Part shown: in pieces, positions 30,879-40,710 of the stretch | Position numbering within the stretch: position 1 is the stretch's first letter | How the letters are laid out: each line of letters begins with the position of its first letter | Origin: Staphylotrichum longicolle | Lineage: Eukaryota > Ascomycota > Sordariomycetes > Sordariales > Chaetomiaceae | NCBI GenBank assembly: GCA_019096155.1 | Contig: JAHCVI010000001.1 | Location: 9,796,001-9,860,000, forward strand | Direction of reading: 5' to 3' | Length of the DNA stretch: 64,000 nt | The notes under the pieces: model-generated | Databases searched by the model: none | The model's input: only the letters and a program-made list of their open reading frames with translations | Told to the model about the DNA's origin: nothing | Program-made: the position numbers and the translations under genes

Positions 30879-33800
30879 CTACCGACCCCAACAGTCACTG
30901 GCCGGCAGAATGGCAATCGGATCTAGCTGGTTCTCCCGGCTCACAAAGCACAAGCACTGGTTGGCCGGCGGGCTCGACCAGCAGATCTCCTTCCAGATCA
31001 GGGGCGGATCTCTCGGCGGCTGCGGCGGAGGGAACCACGTGCCTGCTGGCGGCGGTCGGGGATTGTCGTTGTTCAGGATGCAGCCGCAGCCCTGATGGGG
31101 ACCTCCCGTGCAGATGCCGATCGGGTTGGTATCAGATGACCGGTAGCCGTGGCAGTCTGCAAAGCTGCACGACTGGAGCGTTCCGCAGTGGAGTGGCGTT
31201 GAGCTCGAGGGATTGCAGGGACACCCGGCGTACGAAGCCTTACAGGTTGAGGCCCGGCTCTGCGCATCGTCTACGCTGCCTTGGCAGTTACCCTCCTCGC
31301 AGCTTTTCCGTTGACCGCAAGTATTGCCAGTGGGCCAGCAGGGACAGGTGGCATAGTTTCTAGGTCTCAAGCGTCAGCGGGGATTGCGATGTTCAGGGCG
31401 AAATGAAAGGAAAAATAAGAAGAAAAGAGACTAAGGAGGAAGAAGGGAGGGAGAAAGGGGAGGGAGGGAAAATGAAAGACAGAATAAACAAGTGAGTGAA
31501 AAAAGAAAGAAAGAAAGAAAGAAAGAAGGAAAGAAGGAAAGAAGGAAAGAAGGAAAGAAGGAAAGAAGGAAAGAAGGAAAGAAGAAGGAAAAACTCACGC
31601 TCTACAACGCGCCGTGTTCGACATGTAGTCGAAGCTGCCCTGGCAGCCTCCATCATCACAAGACGCCATTTGCCCGCACGTCTTGGCCGTCGGGTAGCAT
31701 CTGCAGCCGGCATAGTTGCCTTGACAGACAGCCACGCCGTTATTCCACCCGCCGTTGCAACCCCCATCATCGCAAGACTGCTGCTGCCCGCACATGGCCC
31801 CCGTCGGTGTACACGCGCAGCCCGCATAGTTGCCCCTACACACCCCCTTCACCCCTGTCCCATCCCACCACCCATCGCAACCCCCCTGATCACAGCCCTG
31901 CTGCTGTCCGCACATGCCCGGTGTCGGTGTGCATCCGCAGCCCGCATAGTTGCCACGGCACACTCCCTTCACACCAGAACCATCCCACCACCCATCACAC
32001 CCACCTGCATCGCAGACTGCTGCTGTCCGCACATGGCGCCCGTCGGCGTACACGCACAGCCGGCATAGTTTCCCCTGCAAACCCCCTTCACCCCCGTCCC
32101 ATCCCACCACCCATCGCACCCGCCCTGATCACAGCCCTGCTGCAGCCCGCACATCGCTGGCGTCGGCGTGCACGCGCATCCCGCCCAGCTGCCCTTGCAC
32201 ACCCCCTTTACGCCAGACCCATCCCAGTCCCCGGCGCAGCCGCCCTGGTCGCAGGGCCGCTGCTGGCCGCAGAGCTCGGGCGTGGGCACGCACGCACAGC
32301 CGGGGAGGGCGCCGCCGGTACAGACGGCTTGATTGTTGCTGGTGGACCATTGGGGGTTGCAGCCGTTGAGGGAGCAGGATTGGGGCGCGGGGCCGCATGA
32401 GAAGCCGGGGGTGGAGGCGGTGGGTTGGCAGGGGCAGTTGAGCTTGGAGGGGGTCTTGCAGGTGGCTTGGTTGTTGTTGCTGTTAGGGAGGACGGTGCCT
32501 TGGCAGGTGGCAAGGTCGCAGCTGGGAGGGGTGGCGTCGCAGATGACGGCGGGGGCGGAGGAGGTGGAAGAAGAAGAGGAGATGGTGGTGGTTGAGGAGG
32601 GGGGCGGGTTGGTGATGGTGGCGGAGGTGGTGGAGGTGGTGGAGGTGGTGGAAGTAGTGAAAGCGGTAGTGATGGTGGTTGCGGTTCGGGTTGTGGATGA
32701 GGCCGCGGTGCTCGTCGTAGCACTCTGAAGGACTTGGTAGACGTTGAGACGCCAACCGCCGCCACACGCGTAGTGATCGTTCCCTGTGCAGGCGGCATTA
32801 CATTCGGCCGCCGCGGCATTCAGGCCGGACGGAAGCGTGTTGCCGCAGTAGCATTCGTTGCCGGCCTCGACCCCAAAGTACTTGGACCCGCTGCAAAGGA
32901 CGGCGCACTTGGCCGGCGTCAGGTCGCCCTGGTTCATGAAGACGGCGCCGGTGAGGGTCCTCGCCGCGCTGTCGGAGACACACCCGACAGCCTGCCAGCC
33001 GTCGACCTGCTGGACGGCGGGCGGGTTCTTGGTGTACACGGTCAAGCGCCAGCCGCCACCGCAGACAAAGTTGGGTTGGCCTCCGCATGCCACGTTACAG
33101 GAGGCTGGGTCCGGCGCGATCAAGCTGCTGCTGATGGTGTCGCCGCAGTAGCACTCGGCGCCATACTCTATGCCAAACACCTTGCGCCCTGTACAGAGCG
33201 CCGCGCATTTTGCTGGGGTCATGGTGGCGTCGTCCGGCTGCCGGTCTGACAGGGAGCGGGTGTCGCCGTCGACGTAGCAGTTGGAATACGTCCAGCCGTC
33301 GACGGGCGCAATGGGCTGGACGGGCGCGTTGCGGCTGTACACAGTGAGACGCCAGCCGCCGCCGCACAGAGCGGTGGCATCGCCGGCGCAGGGCATGTCG
33401 CAGGTTGACGGATCGCTGGCCAGCGCTGCGGCATTGAGCGCCGCGTTGGAGCACCAGCATTCGTTGGCATTCTCGATGCCAAACCGCGTCCAGCCACCAC
33501 TAAAGCAAAGCGAGCCGCACTTGGCCGGAGTCATGTCTGCGGCGGTAAATGAAGCGCCTGGAAGTAGGCGTGTCGAGCTGTCGACGTAGCAACCCTCATA
33601 AGCCCAGCCATCGACTTGGGCGATGCCGGGCCCCAGGTCGACAGAGCTCAACTCATAGATCGAGTAAGCGTTAGGCCCACCACAAACCTCGGTGGCATCT
33701 CCGGTACATACTGAGCTGCACTGCCGCCGCTCAGCCTGGATCAATGGCCCAGGAGCTATTTCAGAGCAATAGCACTGGTTGCTACGTCCATGCAGCTTCG

Positions 33801-36800
33801 TTAGTCCAAGAAATATTGGGGAAACGGGGAGTCGGTCAGGGCTCAAGAGAAGGTGCTTAAACGTACGCGCGAACAATTCCAAAGAAGCTCCGTCTGCTAT
33901 TTGGGCCGCATCGTTCCGCGCATGCCTCGAGCGTAGAGACCGTGAACGGCCCATCGGCCCAACCCATAAAGCCCACATCCTCATAGCAGTTCTTGTAGGT
34001 CCAGCGCCCGACGTTTTGTTTGGGCCGTAGCCCAGTGCAGACACCCTGGAAGCAGAAAGAATACAGTCAGTTATCGAGGCACTGACAAGCGCGGGCAGCT
34101 TGGAAAGTGACTTCGCTACTCACGTTGGCAGTGATGGCAGGGTAAGGGGGAACCCGAATAGGAACTCCCACCCGTTTCACCAGCCCGTTATTGCCGTTCT
34201 CTGGACATGGTACGTAGTTGTAGGTGCCGACGCGCAACATGGCGTCAGGCTTGAGATCAGTATGGTACGGTGCCACCACATCCCACAAGAAGGTCTTCAT
34301 GTCGCTCGCGACGGAGCCCTGGTGGAACCGCCCGGCCAGGTCTGGCCGGTCAAGGAAGGTGGCGACCAACCCGGCCACGATGCCGGATGACAACGAGGTG
34401 CCCCAGTCGGTGCCATACTGGGCGTTGCCGTTGGGGTTGCTGGGATGGTTGGGGATTGTGGCGACGTCCATTCTAGCGGCGGGCGCATACGCGGCGATGA
34501 TGCTCGTGAACTTATTGGAACCAGGGCCGTTTCCCCCTTCGTCCCAGATGAGGCCGTCCTGGCCGGTGCCGCCGACGACGATGAGCGAGGTCTCGCCCTG
34601 GCGACCGGGCTTTGCGTTGCGCCGCGGGTTGTTGCCATCGCTCCCCTGGTCCGGTTCCCTGTCATTGCCTGCCGAACAGAGGACGACGATGTCGTTCTCG
34701 CGAAACAGCGGCAGGAAGGCGTTCCAGGGGTCGGCCGTGACCCAGACGTCGTCACTGGGCAGGAGGTCGCCCCAGTCGGGGTCGCCCCATTGAGAAATTG
34801 GAACGCCTAGATTACCATGGTGCAACTGCCGTCAGTCATCCGACATGTAAATCTGAGGTATCCAGGTGCGAGAGCCCAGGCGCTCGCGTTTTGTACTCAC
34901 CCCCCGAATAGTTCAGGACAGCCTTGCCCTGCTTCCCATTGGTTCGAACATGATGGAGAATCCAAAGGAGACTGTCGAAAAGACTCGTGGCTCTCTTAAT
35001 CTCCCCAAGGACACTCGACTCCCATCTGACAGGGATGAGGTTGAGTCCTTCCTTTGCCACCCCGCACACTGCGCCGGCGGCGACGCTGGCAACCTTGGTT
35101 TCGTGGCCTAGAGATCGTTAGCTCGGGGGGGACAAACGACACACAGGCTTCTTGTTAGAAAATGAGACGTGCAATAAGTCGTTTCTTACCCTTGTCGTCT
35201 CGCATGCCAGCTGCAGGGTTCTGATCGTCCGCGAGAAACGAGGTTTGTATCCGTCCATTGAACTCCTGTATGGACAAGGGTTAGTGGTCAGCCACTGAAA
35301 CCAAAAACAAGGGATTTCAGCAAGAGGCAGCATACGGGGTGGTCAACATGAACTCCGGTCCCCAAGATGTAGATGTTGACTGTGCTGCCGCCGTGTGGAT
35401 CATGAAGAAACCCAGGATACTCGAGGTAGCGCTGGTCTTGAAACTTGGGCGGGTTCGAGAGGTCCCTCAGGTGCCAACCAGCGAGGTTCTGCAGATCCAG
35501 CGCTGTCTGGGTCACTTGGCGTCGTCCGAGGTCCTGCATTGCCGCCGCCGTCTCGTTCTCCTGCCGAGTCTTCAATCTCTTCCTGCCCCCGTCACCGGCG
35601 CCGTCGTCAAGCGATGGGGTCCCCAGCAGATTGTTTTCAAAACAAACCCCAAGCACACCCGGATAGTGATCGCGGTAATACCGCGCCCGGCTGCGAGTCA
35701 GAAAAGTCGAGTAACCTCGGAGGTCGATGCCGTCGCGCTGGTATGTGACAGCAGGGGCCGCCGTGGCGGGCACGGTTGGCAGCCGGGCGACCAGCGAGTT
35801 GAACTGGTCTTGGGTACCCTGGTGCATGATAAGAACGCGGCTGAGCCTAGGGCCGTCGTTGAGTATGTTATCCGCAATGGCTTCCATGATGGCCTGGTGA
35901 CCGACCGACTTGGGGTGGAAGGCCTTGGTCCATGACTCGGGGAGGCCGACGCTGCCCGAGAAGTCGTCGCCGGTACCGTTGAGCCAGCTGGCCACGGGCT
36001 GGCCCTGGCCGACGCCCTTCTTGACGGCGCAGATTAGATACTTGCCCCAGTCGTCACCAAAAGCTATTGGCCGATCCTGGTTGAGAATGGCGTCGCACTC
36101 GGAAGGCTGCAGATCCACCGGAGGGCCTACGTCGGGTTGGCCGCCGAGGTTGCCGTTGGCGTCGGCATCGTTGCCAGTCATGAGAAAGAACCAGGTGTTG
36201 GGATTGTTCTTGTCAGGCTCCGGCACGCCCTCCTCACAAAAGCGATGGCCGGCGACGAGCGGCGTGGTGTCGAGGAAGCGGACATCTCCAAACGTCGTGC
36301 GGCTGAGGACATTGTTTACGGCGGCCTGGATCTTGGAATTGAGTTTCCTGACGAGGCCGTTGAGCTCGTTGCGCAATGTTTGTGTCAGGTATGGCGGGTC
36401 GGTAGTGACGGGCCAGAAACCAAAGTGGTGCGTATTGCACCACTCGGTGTCCGGGTTGAAGAACTCGGGGTACCCTTCATTCCGAGTGTGAGGCACGGAC
36501 TAAAAAAGTGATAGATGGCTCGGAGAAGACGTACCGACCACAAACAGCGCAAAGCGCGACGGCGCACCGGCGATTCTCGCAGCGGTCAGCACGCTCTCGT
36601 ACACAAACTCGAGCTTGGGCTGGATGCCTTCGATGGCGAGGTTGGTGTTTCTCTTTTGGTCCTGGCAGTTGCTCAACTGGGCATGGAACACGCAGGCATC
36701 CAGCGTGTCGGAAAAGCCAACGTCGTTGCCGCCGATGGAAATGGTTGCAAAGTCGCGGTTGTTGTTGACATTGGTCCTGAACTTGTCGATCTGGCCGTCG

Positions 36801-37078
36801 GAAGACGTCTTGGGCAGCACGTCGGCGGTCCTGGCGCCAGAGCAGGCGAGAAAATCAAAGCCATGGTCTGGATTTGCCGAGAGGGCTGCTGCCTTATTCA
36901 GTTGCTCGGGGAAGGCGCCTTCCCGGCGCCGGCAGCTGCCGCTTCCAGGGACTTCGGCTCCAGCTCCGGGTCCGGCAGAGAACGAGTCGCCAAAGGCCGT
37001 CCAACCAAGCTGCACAAACTGGCCGGAGATCGGCCAGGCCGCCGCCGCCAAGGTCCAGAACGAAGCTGAGAGACGCAT
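30879..37078 (-). CDS. Secreted SGNH esterase - subtilisin-like - 4xWSC - 10x six-Cys module protein
   Basis: Exons on the minus strand: 37078-36535, 36474-35336, 35265-35190, 35107-34901, 34806-34124, 34045-33867, 33781-31599 and 31359-30879. About 1,830 residues, in frame except for one missing base near 32015. Order: signal peptide (MRLSASFWTLAAAAWPISG); SGNH/GDSL hydrolase, about 25-385, with FGDS (Ser32), GGND (116-119) and FHP (His368); an I9-like propeptide region ending in a dibasic RKR at 479-481; subtilisin-like domain with GHETK (His588), SAGN (Asn703) and GTSLSSG (Ser793). The usual DTG is ILGTGV, Gly at 553. Four WSC domains follow (about 897-1291), then a Thr/Ser linker, ten six-cysteine modules and a Pro-rich tail. 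It is probably cell-wall or matrix associated; WSC suggests glycan binding. A Kex2-type cut could separate esterase and protease halves. The combination is inferred to be one gene from exact phases across all introns. Confidence 0.85.
31060..32546 (-). repeat. Ten tandem six-cysteine modules (about 37 residues each)
   Basis: Coding repeat inside the secreted multidomain gene. The unit pattern is CGxxxxC-DxGGC-x(10-14)-C-x(6)-C-x-C-TPT. Modules 3 to 6 are near-identical (GVKGVCRGNYAGC), while the first two and last four are divergent, which points to recent expansion of the centre. The array is interrupted by the last intron. I do not recognise it as a named domain. Confidence 0.85.
31501..31593. 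repeat. (GAAA/GGAAAGAA)n polypurine tract in last intron
   Basis: About 93 nt of pure purine on the plus strand, lying just inside the donor of the 239-nt last intron of the secreted multidomain gene. It is in opposite strand sense to the polypyrimidine tract at 30651-30846. Confidence 0.95.
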
Positions 37079-38862
37079 GATGCCAGTTGCCCCGGCCTGT
37101 GTGGCCTAGACTCTGGACTCGGAAAGAGCCAAGAACATGTTGATTTATACATCACATTTACTGTCACTGTCAATGTCACTGCAATATCCTCCTGTGTGTA
37201 CAATCAACCGACATCCTTTCCCTGTCCGCTATGTTCCCTAGGTAGGTGCAGGTACAGACAAAGTCAAAAAGTAGCAAGGTGCTGTGAAGGGAACGTACAG
37301 AAACGGCTGCCTGCTCCGTGGCGTTCGTTGCTTACTCACTTATTTGCAGTTGTTTTGCCCGCTCAACGCACCTCAACACACCTCGCTGGGGCACCTTTTA
37401 CAGTTGTCCGTCTCACTCAATGCACTTTGCTGACTCTCGAGCAATGTCACCGTGTCATTCTTGAGGCGGCTGACTGACGCCGCTCGAGAGGGCAGGCACC
37501 CCATTGGTTTATCCCCTCATACGTTTTAAGCTTCTTTTCCCGTCCCTTGTTCCTATTGCTGGTGCCTGGCTCTGGCGTACAAGGGCCATTGGCGCTATTG
37601 ACTCGACGACTCCCCAGGCCCATGTGATCAACCCCTGATTCGTGTGATTGTGAGCACGACCACTTGAGGGCAAAAGAAAACAGCTGGTACCTCTCGGGGA
37701 TTGCAGGTTGACAAAGGGCTTAGCAATCCAGTCTCGTTCTGGGGCTGGTAATTATCCAATCGCCAACATGAGCGTCAGGGACTCGAACGGGAGGAATCAC
37801 TACAAGAAACGAGTTCTTTCGGAGCAGCGTTGGCCGGCTAGGGCACGGGAAGCTTAACAGAACCCCCATGCTGAGGTGTCTAGGTTGTCGCCGTCGCTTC
37901 GCAACACGACATGCGTAAGAAACTTTTAGTCTGTCCAAACTGTGATAGATGGCTCCTTCTTCTTTTCTGAAATCGTTGTCTCTGAAGGATAGGTCATCCT
38001 TTACAGCAGCAGCGCGCGTACTGTTGTAATGTGTCGTATGGACGATGCTCGGGGACCTTGATTGATTACCTCCAGAGCCTGAGAAATTCAATCAGTTTTG
38101 TCCGGGATATTCTTGTCGTGGCCGTCCTTACCTACCTTACATAAGACAGCGTCTGAAGTAGTTTCTGGATGCAAGTGTAGAGCCCGACGACCAACAAAAT
38201 CAATGTTATAGCTTGAAAAGTCAGTACCTAAGGGAGGTAGGCAGGTATGTACCCTAAAGGTTGGAGACGAGGAGAAATTGTCGCAGGCCGGAACTGACAA
38301 GTACATGAAGTACGTGCTCAGACATCGGTGTCACCTTGGTTTTGTTCTTTCCCAGATTGATTCAAGCACCCTACTTGAATTTGTCAAAGTCAGCCCCAGC
38401 AGTCCACCACCGGCGTCACGACGCTGGCCTCCAATTTGTCATCACCTTTACATCATGCTCTTTTAATACGGTCACGACAGTCTTGCCGGCGGCAAACAAC
38501 GACGCCCTTCGACAAACACGCTCGTTGCACCTTGTGCACAGCAATTGGATTATGTGTGCATGATGTAGGAGTTGATTATTCAGCCGGCTTCACGGCACAC
38601 TGCTGGAAACGGGAGGGGTTGGAATCTAGGTTTCCTCTTTCGGCAATTGACTTACACCATTCGTCTAACATGACCTAGACATATAAGGTATTGATAGTAT
38701 ACGAAGAAGTGTCTACAAAGCAAGTCTAGAGCTCTGTCATCGTTTGAGTCGCTCGTACTGGGCTGAACCCGACGTCCAACAAATCACATTGACAAACTTT
38801 CATCTCGTCACCATCGACCGCTACAATTCAACCAGCAACCTAGAAATCCCACATCTTCCACC
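37079..38862. other. Divergent intergenic, multidomain gene / reductase
   Basis: About 1.8 kb with no supported gene. A tRNA B-box-like GTTCGAGTCC (minus strand, near 37780) lacks a pairing T-stem. A TATA-like ATATAAGG lies near 38681, about 180 nt before the reductase ATG. Confidence 0.5.
38681..38688 (+). promoter_or_regulatory. TATA-like element upstream of the reductase gene
   Basis: ATATAAGG about 180 nt upstream of the ATG at 38863, in a plausible core-promoter position. Sequence resemblance only. Confidence 0.3.
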
Positions 38863-39984
38863 ATGGCTACCGCCAGCACCACCACCTCCCTCCCCACCAC
38901 AATGAAAGCCATCATCATTTCCTCCTTCGGCCCCCCCGAGAACCTCGTCATCCGCGACGACGTGCCCCTCCCCACCCCGACCCCCGGCACGGCCCTGATC
39001 CGGATCCGCGCCTTCGGCGTCAACCACGCCGAGATGCACATGCGCCGCGGCGAGTGGGCCGAGTCGGTGCCCATCTCGGGCATCGAGTGCGTCGGCACCG
39101 TCGCCGCCTGCCCCGGCGGCGAGTTCGCGGTCGGCACCCCCGTCGCGTCCGTCATGGGCGGCCTGGGCCGCACCGTCCCCGGCAGCTACGCGCAGTACAC
39201 GGTCGCGCGGGTGGACAACATCGTGCCCCTTTCTGACATCGAAACCAAAACCGAAACCTCCCCCGGGAAAGAGGAAGGGCGGGCAGCAGCAGCAGCAGCA
39301 GTAGGAGGGGGGGTGCCGCCCCCGCCCACCCTGCCGTGGGCCGACCTCGCGGCGCTGCCCGAGAGCTACTGCACCGCGTGGACGTGTCTGTTCCGCAACC
39401 TGGCGCTGGAGCGGGGCCACCGGCTGCTGATCCGGGGCGCGACGTCGGCGTTTGGGCGCGCGGCGGTGAACCTGGCCGTGGAGGCGGGCGCGGTGGTGAC
39501 GGGGACGACGCGGAGCGAGGCCAAGTTTGCCGACCTGCGAGCGCTGGGCGCGGCGGACGCGGTGCTGGAGGGGCCCGGGCTGCCGGGCCGGTTGAGGGAG
39601 AGCGGCAAGGGGGACAAGTTCGATCGGGTGCTCGAGTTGGTTGGCAACAGCACGATTGTGGAGTCGTTGACGTTGGTGAAGAGGGATGGGAGGGTGTGTC
39701 TTGCTGGGTGGCTTGGGGGTTTGGATCCCATCAAGGAGTTCAACCCGCTGTTGCAGATGGCCAGCGGCGTGCACCTGAATTTCTTTGGTAGTTTTGTGTT
39801 TGGCACGGACGAGTTTCCCCTGTCGGATGTGCCGCTGGGGAGGATTGTACGCGCCGTGGCCGAGGGCAAATTTGATGCGAAGCCGTTTAAGGTGTTCAAG
39901 TTTGACGAGATTCAGGAGGCACATCGGTATATGGAAGACGGCCGGGCGAGGGGAAAAATGGTTGTGGTGGTAGACGAAGAATGA
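38863..39984 (+). CDS. Zinc-independent medium-chain reductase (quinone oxidoreductase-like)
   Basis: Single-exon 373-residue MDR-superfamily enzyme, expected to be an NADPH-dependent quinone or enone reductase of the cytosol. The N-terminal GroES-like half reads MKAIIISSFGPPENLVIRDD and AFGVNHAEMHMRRGEW, without the Cys/His zinc ligands of alcohol dehydrogenases. The Rossmann half has the nucleotide-binding segment LLIRGATSAFGRAAVNLAVE, then VTGTTRSEAKFADLRALGA. The C-terminal part has FDEIQEAHRYMEDGRARGKM, typical of the quinone oxidoreductase branch. An insertion of about 30 residues (about 127-156), rich in Lys/Glu and then Ala/Gly/Pro and partly from a CAG-type repeat, separates the two halves and may be a disordered loop. 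Substrate unknown. Confidence 0.88.
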   Translation: MATASTTTSLPTTMKAIIISSFGPPENLVIRDDVPLPTPTPGTALIRIRAFGVNHAEMHMRRGEWAESVPISGIECVGTVAACPGGEFAVGTPVASVMGGLGRTVPGSYAQYTVARVDNIVPLSDIETKTETSPGKEEGRAAAAAAVGGGVPPPPTLPWADLAALPESYCTAWTCLFRNLALERGHRLLIRGATSAFGRAAVNLAVEAGAVVTGTTRSEAKFADLRALGAADAVLEGPGLPGRLRESGKGDKFDRVLELVGNSTIVESLTLVKRDGRVCLAGWLGGLDPIKEFNPLLQMASGVHLNFFGSFVFGTDEFPLSDVPLGRIVRAVAEGKFDAKPFKVFKFDEIQEAHRYMEDGRARGKMVVVVDEE

Positions 39985-40710
39985 AGAAAAAATGCCATTG
40001 ATGACAAACAGCCACATCACCCGATACCTAAACCAGGTGACCGAAAAGTTGAAGGTGTTGAGTCGTCTCGTGAATACCATAAATATCCTTACACCAGGAA
40101 TGATCTTCCTATTCATTCATTACGATTATGCCTACAAGCGCCAGACCAGCCCAGCCATGCTCCATCCATGCCCGCCGGCCCAAGTGATTCATCCCAAACA
40201 GCAGCAGAAAACCATACAATCAACACATACATCACACAAACTCCTCACTACTCCTGCCACCCATTCCCACCACCCGGGGTGTTGTTCCCTCGCATTCTCG
40301 AGGGCGTAAAAAGAAGCCAAGCACCTACTCCCCAAGTCCACAACCCGTTTCCAAGCCCACGTCCAGCCCGGCTAGATTCCTGTCACCTTGGCCCCCTAGG
40401 TCGGCCTTGAAAGACAAGACTTTGTTCCCGCTCAACTTCTCTCGCCTGTCACAGCCCTCTTTGAGCTAGAGAGCGAGAAGTGTGTGGGCCCCACCACTTC
40501 GGAAGAATCCCTGATTAAAAACCCATACACAGGAAAACGAAAAAAAAAAGGCCTAAGCGAATTTCAACGCAATAGCAACATGAACAGAAACCACATGCAC
40601 CGAGAAAGCAAAACTGGGTAGACGAGATATCAAAAAGACGAATACCCCCTGCGCCTCCCCGGCCTCCAAAACGGCACCCCGCACGCGATCACCGCGACCC
40701 CCAACGCGCC
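39985..40710. other. Convergent 3' flanks
   Basis: About 730 nt between the reductase stop and the ArfGAP stop. Expected 3' UTRs; no gene or repeat beyond short A runs. Confidence 0.5.

Noticed and set aside
30329..30916. Minus-strand frame of about 195 codons with long Lys/Arg repeats, and plus-strand Leu/Pro/Ser repeat frames over the same place
   Set aside because: They are translations of the (CTTCCT)n microsatellite. There is no non-repeat conserved sequence.
37735..37830. Possible tRNA on the minus strand, from a B-box-like GTTCGAGTCC
   Set aside because: The bases flanking the T-loop do not pair into a five-base stem, and no acceptor stem or anticodon arm can be drawn.
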